Source: Pacificoceanicola sp049803835 (GTDB taxonomy: Bacteria; Pseudomonadota; Alphaproteobacteria; Rhodobacterales; Rhodobacteraceae). Taken from it: a DNA stretch of 64,000 nucleotides. The DNA lies in the NCBI RefSeq assembly GCF_049803835.1, contig NZ_JBNAGK010000009.1:191181-255180 (forward strand). The letters run 5' to 3'. Under the pieces are notes generated by a model. That model had not been told where the DNA came from. It did not search any database and saw nothing but the letters and a program-made list of their open reading frames with translations. Position 1 is the first letter of the stretch, and every line of letters starts with the position of its first letter. Below are positions 43,186 to 50,194 of this stretch, piece after piece. Made by a program: the position numbers and the translations under genes.

Positions 43186-43977
43186 TTAACGCCGTTTCGA
43201 GATCATGCCTCGCGCCGGGTCATAACCCCAGAGCGCCAATGCCATGAACACCACCAACGCCAGTACCGTCCAGAGTAACGCCATGCCGTTCCACTGTGCA
43301 TGCAGGGCGAAACGGATCAGTTCGACCGCGTGGGTGAAGGGGTTCACCGAGCAGATGTCGAACAGCAATTCCGAAGATTCTGCCATCTTCCAAAGGGGAT
43401 AGAGGGCGGAGCTGAGAAAGAACATCGGGAAGATCACGAAGTTCATCACGCCCGCGAAATTTTCCAGCTGCTTGATGAAGCTGGAGATGGCGAGACCGAG
43501 TGCCCCGAGCATCAGCCCCGCGACCAGCATCGCCGGAAGCGCGGTCAGGTAGCCCAGCGGCGGGTGCGTGATGTCGAACAGCCAGGAGATGAAGAGGAAG
43601 GCGTAGCATTGCAGAATCCCGATGAACGTCGCTCCACAAAGCTTTGAAAACAGGAGGAAACCGCGCGGGAGAGGGGCGGTCAGCAGGAGCCGCATGGAGC
43701 CCATCTCGCGGTCATAGACCAGGCTGAGCGAGCTTTGCATGCCGTTGAACAGCAGGATCATGCCGCAAAGCCCCGGCACGATGTAGGTCTCGTAGGTGAT
43801 GTAGGTCTGATAGGGCGGGATGATCGACAGGCCCAGCGCGGCGCGGAAACCGGCGGCGAAGACGAGGAGCCAGACCAACGGGCGCACCAGCGCCGCGAGG
43901 AAACGTTCGCGCTGGTGCAGGAACCGCAGCGCCTCGCGGGCGGTGATGGCGCGGAAGGCGGTGACATAGGCGTTCAT
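43186..43977 (-). CDS. ABC transporter permease, PedC/LutF type
   Basis: The 263-aa ABC-2 type membrane protein has about six spans, an ABC-2 signature region (GLCGMILLFNGMQSSLSLVYDREMGSMR, cited by its parts ILLFNGMQSS and DREMGSMR) and the conserved NPFTHAVELIRFAL near the C-terminus. It matches the permease of the PQQ-linked PedABC system, which in Pseudomonas and Methylobacterium-type loci (Lut) is needed for lanthanide-dependent growth. It overlaps the ATPase gene by 4 bp. Direction of transport is not settled by sequence. Confidence 0.9.
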   Translation of the reverse strand: MNAYVTAFRAITAREALRFLHQRERFLAALVRPLVWLLVFAAGFRAALGLSIIPPYQTYITYETYIVPGLCGMILLFNGMQSSLSLVYDREMGSMRLLLTAPLPRGFLLFSKLCGATFIGILQCYAFLFISWLFDITHPPLGYLTALPAMLVAGLMLGALGLAISSFIKQLENFAGVMNFVIFPMFFLSSALYPLWKMAESSELLFDICSVNPFTHAVELIRFALHAQWNGMALLWTVLALVVFMALALWGYDPARGMISKRR

Positions 43978-44690
43978 GCCGGCACCTCGGTTTGCATGAG
44001 GAACCAGTCGGAAAGAGTTGATGTTCCGTGCAAATCCATCGACCGGCCTTTGGCTCGGATCTCGCCCTGGTGCAGGAGGACCAGATCATCGCCGGGTTTG
44101 ACCTCGTCGGTCAGGTGAGTGGCCCAGAGCACGGTGAGACTGTCCTGTTCGGCAAGGTCGTGCAGGTGCTGCGTGATCGAGGCGCGGGCGGCGGCGTCGA
44201 GGCCGACGGTCGGCTCGTCCAGCAGCAGCACGCTTGGTCCATGCAGCAGGGCGCGGGCGATTTCCGTGCGGCGCCGGTGGCCGCCGTTGAGCGTGCGGGC
44301 TTTCTCCTGGGCGCGCTCGCGCATGGTCAACCGGTCCAGCGCGGCGTCGATGCGGGTTTCGGCCGCCTTGCCCGACAGACCGTGCAAGGCCGCGAAATAG
44401 CGCAGGTTCTGGCGGACCGACAGGTCGAGGTCGAGGGTCTGCTGTTGAAAGACGATGCCCATCTGCGCCAGCGCGGCGCGCGGGGTCCGGGCGAGGTCGT
44501 GTCCGGCGATGCGGATGGTGCCCTGCGACGAGGTGAAAAGCCGCGTCAGCAGGGCAAAGAGCGTGGACTTTCCCGCGCCGTTTGGACCGAGCAAAGCGGT
44601 GAAGCGTCCGGGCCGGGCGGTGAAGGAGACCGATTTCAGGGCCTGCTTCCTGCCATAGGCGTAACTGAGGTCCTGAATGTCGAGGCTCAT
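43974..44690 (-). CDS. ABC transporter ATPase, PedB/LutE type
   Basis: The 238-aa ATPase has Walker A GPNGAGKSTLFALL, the Q-loop GIVFQQQTLDLDLSVRQNL, and Walker B VLLLDEPTVGLD. Its signature is LNGGHRRRTEIARALL, where Asn-Gly-Gly-His replaces LSGGQ as in the PQQ-associated ABC ATPase family. It pairs with the PedC-type permease by a 4-bp overlap. ATG 44690 was chosen at the start of the conserved MSLDIQDLSYAYG; the frame stays open upstream without a ribosome site. Confidence 0.9.
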   Translation of the reverse strand: MSLDIQDLSYAYGRKQALKSVSFTARPGRFTALLGPNGAGKSTLFALLTRLFTSSQGTIRIAGHDLARTPRAALAQMGIVFQQQTLDLDLSVRQNLRYFAALHGLSGKAAETRIDAALDRLTMRERAQEKARTLNGGHRRRTEIARALLHGPSVLLLDEPTVGLDAAARASITQHLHDLAEQDSLTVLWATHLTDEVKPGDDLVLLHQGEIRAKGRSMDLHGTSTLSDWFLMQTEVPA

Positions 44691-44820
44691 GTCGTCCGAA
44701 GTCCTGTTTTCGAGCCATTGAGGCGCGGTGCGGCGGCAGGTGCAAGGGCGACTTGCGTCGCAAATCGGGCATTTGGTGCACGACAGGACCCCGGCAGGGT
44801 CATTTCCCGCACGATGGCGG

Positions 44821-45789
44821 TCAATTCGTGGGGCGATAGGCGGCGCCCCAGGGAAAGCGGCCGACCTTGATCGCCTTGATCGCCTTGCGCGACGCCACGT
44901 CGATGACGGAGACATCGCCCGAGACGCCATTGGTGGCGAAAAGCATCTTCTTGTCCGCGTTGAAGGCCATGTGCCAGACGCGGCGGCCGGTCAGGATGTA
45001 GTCTTCGACCTCGTAGGTGTCCGCATTGACCACGGCGATGTGGTTGGCGGGACCGAGGGCGACATAGGCGTATGTGTCATCGGCGCCGAGTTCGAATCCG
45101 ACGGGCTGGATCTTGTCCGGGTGGATGTTCGGCAGGGCAAAGGTGATCTTGGCCTTCTCGGCCTGCGTCGCCACGTCGAAGACACTCACCGAGCCGCCGA
45201 TCTCGGACGAAACCCAGAGTTCCGTGCCGTCCTTGACGAATTCCGCATGACGCGGGCGGCTGTCGACAAGGGTGTTGGCAAAGAGCTTCTGCGTCTGTGT
45301 GTCGATCCAATGCGCCATGTTGGTCGTCTCGGAGGTGGTGATGGCGATCTTGCCATCCGGCGAGACGGCCATGCCCTCGGGCTCGATGCCGACGTCGATC
45401 TGGGCAACCACGGTGCGGCTGACGGTATCGACGACGGTGGTGATCGCGTCGTTCTCGTTGGCGATGTAGAGGTGCCGGTTGTCCGGGTGCAGGGCGAACT
45501 GCTCCGGGTCCTCGCCGGAGGGCAGATCGTGCAGGATCTCGCCGGTCGCGGGGTCCATGACCTGCACCGCGTCGCTGTCCGAGGCGCAGATGTAGACGAC
45601 GGAGTAGTCGTGGCTGAAGGTGATGCCACGCGGACGCTCGCCGGTTTCGATGGTGCGCGTCACCTCCAGGGTGTCCACGTCGATAACGGAGATGGTGTTG
45701 TCCTTCTCGTTGGTCACCCAGATTTCATCGGCAAGCGCGGGCGCGGCAAGGATCAGGGCGAGTGCGGTGCTGGTCAGGAGGGGTTTCAT
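44821..45789 (-). CDS. YVTN beta-propeller protein of the PQQ-linked transporter
   Basis: The 322-aa exported protein has a signal peptide ending ALA and seven repeats of the YVTN/NHL-like propeller type (EIWVTNEKDNTISVIDVDTL, VYICASDSDAVQVMDPATG, LYIANENDAITTVVD, and so on). It matches the PQQ-dependent-catabolism propeller found next to PedABC/Lut transporters. It could bind the transported ligand or the dehydrogenase in the periplasm; neither is shown by sequence. Confidence 0.88.
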   Translation of the reverse strand: MKPLLTSTALALILAAPALADEIWVTNEKDNTISVIDVDTLEVTRTIETGERPRGITFSHDYSVVYICASDSDAVQVMDPATGEILHDLPSGEDPEQFALHPDNRHLYIANENDAITTVVDTVSRTVVAQIDVGIEPEGMAVSPDGKIAITTSETTNMAHWIDTQTQKLFANTLVDSRPRHAEFVKDGTELWVSSEIGGSVSVFDVATQAEKAKITFALPNIHPDKIQPVGFELGADDTYAYVALGPANHIAVVNADTYEVEDYILTGRRVWHMAFNADKKMLFATNGVSGDVSVIDVASRKAIKAIKVGRFPWGAAYRPTN

Positions 45790-45888
45790 GCGGATTTCCT
45801 TGTGGCGGATGCGGGACCGAGGGACTCTGTCCCCCGCACTCCCTGAGCTATGGTCGGACCAAAGAAGAGCGGATGCTCTGCCTTGGGT

Positions 45889-47055
45889 TCAGTCGAAGGC
45901 GGTGCAGGCGCTCTCCGGGGCGTCGAGGCCGAGACTGTCGAGTTCGTTGCGCTGGTGCAGGAAACCTTCGAGCGGGGCCTGCGCCACGACCGCGCCGCGG
46001 TGCGTGAGCGGGATGGGCTGGCGCAGCTGGCCATTCCAGGTGCGGAAGGTCAGGGGCGCGCCCTTGAAGCCGCCAAGCTCGAAATCGGGGCCGAGCATGT
46101 AGTTGCGCAGAGTGGGCGCGTCGGTGGCCCCGGTGCGGGTGACGGCCTCTCCGATCGCACGCAAGGCGGCCCAGGCGGCGTAATCGGTGGGGGCCATGTC
46201 CCGGCCGGCGAGGTCGTGAAAGCGCGATTGCAGCTGTGCCGCGCCATGCTGCTCGACGACGTTCGACCAGCCCGTGGCGGTGAGCCCCTCGGCCCCGGCG
46301 GTGGGACGCGGCAGCCAGGTGTTCCAGGGGACGTAGCGGGCGAAGTCGTTGCGGTCGTCCGCGAGCAGGAGGACATCGTAATCACCGAGGTCCTGGGTGA
46401 AGAGCGGCACCTCGGCGCTGGCGCTGCGGCGCATGTCGGCGTCGAAGGCCCAGGTCTTGCGGGCGCCGATCTTCAGGCCGAACTTGGTGGCGGAGCGCTG
46501 CAGTGCCGCGGCCTCCTCCGCGTCGCCCGGCCCGGTCCCTTCGATGAGGGCGATGTCGGTCCAGCGCCGGTAGAGCAGGAACTGCATGAGCGCGTCGGAG
46601 AGCATGGCGCGGGAGGCGGCGGTATGCAGGATATTGGCGCGGCAGTCCGTGTCGCGCAGGGCCGGGTCCTTCTCCGACACGTTGAAGAGGAGCGCGTCCG
46701 CCGCCTCCGGCAGGTCGGCGGCGGCGAGCAGCGCGGCGGCGGGCGCATCGAGCAGCAGCAGATCGGTCTGCGCCAGCGCGGCGCGCACCGCAGCAGGGAA
46801 ATCGCCATCGGGGGGCAGGGATGTGGTGTCCAGAGTCCAGGTCTGGCCGAGGAACCGTCCGGTCGTGGCATTGTCCGCGAGGGCGAGTTCGGCACCGCTG
46901 AGCCCGAGATCCGGCGGCACCGGATCGAGGTTCGACAGGGTCGGCGGCTGCGGCACCTCCAGCCTGAGGTAATGCACGGCGATGTCGGCGGCATGGGCCG
47001 CCGGAGCGGCAGCCATGGCTGCGCAGAACGCCAGTGCGGCGAGTGACTTCGGCAT
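45889..47055 (-). CDS. Periplasmic binding protein of the PQQ-linked ABC system (PedA/LutA type)
   Basis: The 388-aa protein has a signal peptide (ends AHA) and a Leu/Ile/Val-binding-protein-like two-lobe fold (IAVHYLRLEVPQ, DLLLLDAPAAALLAAADLP, ADIALI-like WTDIALIEGTGPGD, DYDVLLLADDRNDFARYVPW). It begins the block that continues through the propeller, ATPase and permease genes on the same strand. The GGTCGTA motif and a -10-like box lie upstream. Its ligand is inferred from relatives (lanthanide or a lanthanide chelate) and is unproven. Confidence 0.87.
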   Translation of the reverse strand: MPKSLAALAFCAAMAAAPAAHAADIAVHYLRLEVPQPPTLSNLDPVPPDLGLSGAELALADNATTGRFLGQTWTLDTTSLPPDGDFPAAVRAALAQTDLLLLDAPAAALLAAADLPEAADALLFNVSEKDPALRDTDCRANILHTAASRAMLSDALMQFLLYRRWTDIALIEGTGPGDAEEAAALQRSATKFGLKIGARKTWAFDADMRRSASAEVPLFTQDLGDYDVLLLADDRNDFARYVPWNTWLPRPTAGAEGLTATGWSNVVEQHGAAQLQSRFHDLAGRDMAPTDYAAWAALRAIGEAVTRTGATDAPTLRNYMLGPDFELGGFKGAPLTFRTWNGQLRQPIPLTHRGAVVAQAPLEGFLHQRNELDSLGLDAPESACTAFD

Positions 47056-47076
47056 GACTTGTCCTCCCGGGCCGAC

Positions 47077-47113
47077 TTTATGAGAGGGCAGGGCAGGAAC
47101 AATACGACCAAGG
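47077..47113 (-). promoter_or_regulatory. CCTTGGTCGTA motif and -10 box before the PedA-type gene
   Basis: On the minus strand CCTTGGTCGTA (47113-47103) is followed 20 bp later by CATAAA (47082-47077), then the start codon at 47055. The layout matches the other three sites. Confidence 0.5.
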
Positions 47114-47223
47114 TGTCACAGCATCCGGCCCGCCGCGCCACGAAAGTCCAATAGAGCCGTGCGGGGCCATCGCCTACACCCTAGGGCAACGCGAACGGAA
47201 AGACTGTCCGGAGGAGGATACTG

Positions 47224-47928
47224 ATGCGGAACGCAACCCTGAACACGGCGCTGGCCACCCTGCTGGCTGGCCTGATCCTGAGCCCTGCCGCCGTTTTGGC
47301 CCATGGCGATGTCGCGCCGCAAGCGGTGGATACCACGGGTCTGCCGGAGAACGGTGACGAATGGCTGACCGAGAACCCCTACCGCGCCGAGGCGGCCGGT
47401 GAGGAGGTCTGGCAGAAGGCGGTGGAGATCGGCGCCTCCGGCTACAACCAGAACTGCGCGCGCTGCCACGGGCTGGAGGTAATCTCTGGCGGTCTCGCCC
47501 CCGACCTGCGCTTCCTGGAGGCGGAGGAATATGGCGACGAGTGGTTCGCGGAACGCTTCCGCGACGGCTACACCCAGAACGGGATCACCAAGATGCCGGC
47601 CTTTGGCGAGCTTCTGGGACAGGACGCGGCCTGGGCGATCCGGACCTACATCGAAACCCGGCCCGACGATGCCAGCATGGAAGAGGTATCGGGCGAGCTG
47701 ATGGGCCTTCGCGACCAGCTGGCCGCCCTGGCCGAGGACCCCTCGGGGGCGGACAGCGACGCGCTGAAGGCGCGGCTGACCGAGATCGCGGGCGGCATCG
47801 AGACGCTGTCGGGTGCGCCGGTCGCGGACAGCGCGGCGAGCCGCGCGGCGCGGCTGATCGACGGCACGCCTGTGGGCTTCCGCCATGCAGCCGAGGCCTT
47901 GACCATCGGGCTTTCTGCGGCACACTGA
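47224..47928 (+). CDS. Cytochrome c-550, PedF type, with C-terminal extension
   Basis: The 234-aa periplasmic cytochrome has a signal peptide ending LAH. It carries the PedF-like region HGDVAPQAVDTTGLPENGDEW with NPYR, a haem motif C78-A-R-C81-H82 and axial Met124 (TKMPAF). PedF accepts electrons from quinoprotein alcohol dehydrogenases. Residues after about 150 form an additional helical, acidic segment beyond the usual domain. It is divergent from the PedA-type gene, and the xoxJ-like gene follows after a stem-loop. Confidence 0.88.
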   Translation: MRNATLNTALATLLAGLILSPAAVLAHGDVAPQAVDTTGLPENGDEWLTENPYRAEAAGEEVWQKAVEIGASGYNQNCARCHGLEVISGGLAPDLRFLEAEEYGDEWFAERFRDGYTQNGITKMPAFGELLGQDAAWAIRTYIETRPDDASMEEVSGELMGLRDQLAALAEDPSGADSDALKARLTEIAGGIETLSGAPVADSAASRAARLIDGTPVGFRHAAEALTIGLSAAH

Positions 47929-47938
47929 GCGAGGGGCA

Positions 47939-47963
47939 GGGTGCCGGACCCGATCCGGCACCC
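47939..47963 (+). terminator. Intercistronic stem-loop
   Basis: GGGTGCCGGA and TCCGGCACCC form a perfect 10-bp stem with a 5-nt loop between the PedF-type and XoxJ-like genes. No U-run follows, so it probably tunes or protects the upstream message. Confidence 0.6.
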
Positions 47964-48004
47964 GCCACCTGACCGGAACGAACCAGGCTGCGGGGAGGCA
48001 GGAC

Positions 48005-48919
48005 ATGGCGAGACGGGCGATTGCGGCGATCTGTGCCGCGTTGGGGTTGGCCATGGCGGTGACCGTCGCGGGTCCGGCCCGGGCCGAGGACCCTTGTGCC
48101 GATTACGTCCCGGAACCGAAGCCGCAGAATGCCGGTCGGGACATCGTCGGGCAGGATCTGGACCAGATCCGCGAGCGCGGCTACCTGAGCGTTGCGGTCT
48201 ATGACGATTATTCGCCCTACAGCTGGGAAGAGAACGGCACGGTGCGCGGGATCGACGTCGATATCGCGCGGCTCATCGCCGAGGATATGGGGGTCGAGGC
48301 GCGGGTGCACGTCGTGGCGGCGGGCGAGAACCTCGAAGCCGACCTGCGCAACAACATCTGGAAGGGGCCGGTTGTCGGCGGTGCTGTGAGCAACGTGATG
48401 ATGCGCATTCCCTATGACTCCCGTTTCCGCTGCCGGGTGGAGCAGGTGGTCTTCGGCGCGCTCTACCAGGAAGAAAGCATCGCCATTGCCTACCGCTTGT
48501 CCGACTACCCGGACGGCGGGCCGGTCCCGGCCTATTTCCGCTTCGACAGTGTCGCGGTGGAGAACGACTCGATCTCCGATTTCTACCTGACCAGCTTTGC
48601 GGGCGGGCAGACGGCGGCGGGCGTGCGGCGCTATCCGACGATGCAGGCCGCCATGGCGGCGCTGAACGCGGGCGAGACCATGGCCGCCATGGGTCCGCGT
48701 GCGCAACTGGAGTTTTTCGCCGGGGAGGGTGTGGCCATCCACGAGCCCCCCCTTGCGGGATTGGCGAAGAGCCACTGGCCGCTGGGAACGGCGGTGCATT
48801 TTGCCTATCGGGACGTCTCCTATGCCGTCGAGGACGCCATCACGGCGGCGCTCGGCGACGGGCGGATCGCGGGCATCTTCGAATCTTATGGTTTGACCCA
48901 CCAGCCGCCGCAATGGTGA
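48005..48919 (+). CDS. Quinoprotein-associated periplasmic protein, XoxJ/MoxJ-like
   Basis: The 304-aa exported protein has a signal peptide (ends RAE) and a solute-binding family 3-like fold (LDQIRERGYLSVAVYDDYSPYSWEENG, cited by its parts RERGYLSVAVYDDYSPY and GIDVDIARLIAEDMG). It belongs to the group encoded beside quinoprotein dehydrogenases. MxaJ/XoxJ proteins are thought to help activate or mature the dehydrogenase, not to import solutes. An NxxxDSRFRCRVEQV region carries a single extra Cys. It completes the dehydrogenase-cytochrome-J set, though split over 8 kb. Confidence 0.87.
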   Translation: MARRAIAAICAALGLAMAVTVAGPARAEDPCADYVPEPKPQNAGRDIVGQDLDQIRERGYLSVAVYDDYSPYSWEENGTVRGIDVDIARLIAEDMGVEARVHVVAAGENLEADLRNNIWKGPVVGGAVSNVMMRIPYDSRFRCRVEQVVFGALYQEESIAIAYRLSDYPDGGPVPAYFRFDSVAVENDSISDFYLTSFAGGQTAAGVRRYPTMQAAMAALNAGETMAAMGPRAQLEFFAGEGVAIHEPPLAGLAKSHWPLGTAVHFAYRDVSYAVEDAITAALGDGRIAGIFESYGLTHQPPQW

Positions 48920-48939
48920 GATGGCGGCGCGGGTCTAGG

Positions 48940-48981
48940 CCATTGGTCTAATATGCCAGTACGGGCAATCCTGCCTAGGCT
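48940..48981 (+). promoter_or_regulatory. CCATTGGTCTAA motif and -10 box before coxG
   Basis: CCATTGGTCTAA (48940-48951) is followed 24 bp later by TAGGCT (48976-48981), ahead of the coxG start at 49007. A GTACGGGCAA stretch just after it echoes GTACGGGCC beside the dehydrogenase site. Confidence 0.45.
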
Positions 48982-49006
48982 GGCACCGAAAAAGAGGAAC
49001 ACCCCA

Positions 49007-49528
49007 ATGCAGATGAGCGATTCCCGACAGATAGGCGCGCCGCAGGACGTGGTCTGGGCCGCGATCCTGAACCCCGATGTGCTCAAGGAATGCGTGCCGG
49101 GCTGCACCGAGATGTCGGGCAGCGCCGAGGAGGGCTTCGAGGCGACGGTGGTGCAGAAGGTCGGCCCGGTGAAGGCAACCTTCAAGGGGCAGGTGACCCT
49201 GTCGGACATGGACGCGCCGAACAAGGTCACGCTCTCGGGTGAGGGCAAGGGCGGCGCGGCCGGTTTTGCCAAGGGCGGCGCGGTTGTGACGCTGGCTCCG
49301 GGCGAGAACGGCGGCACGCTCCTGACCTACGAGGTCGAGGCCAATGTCGGTGGCAAGCTGGCGCAGCTGGGCAGCCGGATCATCGACGGCTTTGCCAAGA
49401 AGATGGCGGACCAGTTCTTCACCAATTTCCAGCAGGCCGTGGAAGGGCCTTCGGACGAGGCGAATGCCGAGGCCGGGGACGGCGGCGAAGGCAAGAAGAA
49501 GGGTTGGTTCAAGCGGCTGGTGTCCTGA
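49007..49528 (+). CDS. coxG: CoxG-family (SRPBCC) protein
   Basis: The 173-aa protein has an SRPBCC fold (QMSDSRQIGAPQDVVWAAIL, then VPGCTEMSG and the FAKGGAVVTLAPGENGGTLLTYEVEANVGG strands). A linker leads to a basic C-terminal amphipathic end (KKKGWFKRLVS), which in CoxG recruits the hydroxylase to the membrane. ATG 49007 has GAGGA 8 nt upstream. It leads the coxG-S-L-M order. Confidence 0.9.
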   Translation: MQMSDSRQIGAPQDVVWAAILNPDVLKECVPGCTEMSGSAEEGFEATVVQKVGPVKATFKGQVTLSDMDAPNKVTLSGEGKGGAAGFAKGGAVVTLAPGENGGTLLTYEVEANVGGKLAQLGSRIIDGFAKKMADQFFTNFQQAVEGPSDEANAEAGDGGEGKKKGWFKRLVS

Positions 49529-49612
49529 CCACCGGGCCGCGTGACAAGCTGACCATCAGGCCCCGGACCCGCTCCGGGGCGCGTATCGAACGGATTTCCA
49601 GGGAGGAACGAT

Positions 49613-50098
49613 ATGGCAGAAGTAACTATGACGGTGAACGGCAAACCCGTCACCAAGTCGGTCAAGGGCAATACGCTCCTGGTCGAATTCCTGCGTGAGG
49701 AGCTGCGGCTCACCGGCACCCATGTCGGTTGTGACACGTCCCAGTGCGGCGCCTGCGTGGTGCATGTGGACGGCAAGGACGTGAAGTCCTGCACCATGTT
49801 CGCCGCCGAGGCGGATGGCGCGTCGGTCACCACCATCGAGGGCATCGCCAACAAGGACGGCTCGCTGAGCGCGGTTCAGGCGGCCTTCCAGGAGCATCAC
49901 GGCCTGCAGTGCGGCTTCTGCACCCCGGGAATGGTGATGACGGCAACGGCGCTGCTCAAGGAGAACCCGAAGCCGACCGAGGCGGAAGTCCGCGATTACC
50001 TCGAAGGCAACATCTGCCGCTGCACCGGCTACCACAACATCGTGAAAGCCATCCTGGCCGCGTCCGGCCAGGACGTGAGCGCCATCGCCGCAGAGTGA
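49613..50098 (+). CDS. coxS: Molybdenum hydroxylase 2Fe-2S small subunit
   Basis: The 161-aa subunit carries two [2Fe-2S] clusters. The plant-ferredoxin type has Cys40, Cys45, Cys48 and Cys60 (GCDTSQCGAC...SC). The helical type has Cys100, Cys103, Cys135 and Cys137 (QCGFCTPG...CRC). It passes electrons from the Mo centre to the FAD subunit. GGAGG precedes ATG 49613. Confidence 0.95.
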   Translation: MAEVTMTVNGKPVTKSVKGNTLLVEFLREELRLTGTHVGCDTSQCGACVVHVDGKDVKSCTMFAAEADGASVTTIEGIANKDGSLSAVQAAFQEHHGLQCGFCTPGMVMTATALLKENPKPTEAEVRDYLEGNICRCTGYHNIVKAILAASGQDVSAIAAE

Positions 50099-50111
50099 AT
50101 TTGGCCGGTGG

Positions 50112-50170
50112 GCGCGGGGCATAGCCCCGCCCTACGGACCGACATCAAGTAGGGCGGGGCTGAGCCCCGC
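50112..50170. repeat. Inverted pair of dispersed GC-rich repeat between coxS and coxL
   Basis: A 22-bp unit containing AGCCCCGCCCTAC (50114-50135) is repeated inverted at 50149-50170 with two mismatches. A single copy occurs at 7554-7578. The pair can form a long hairpin inside the cox message. Confidence 0.8.
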
Positions 50171-50194
50171 ATTCCCCAAGGGAGGAAACAGAAC

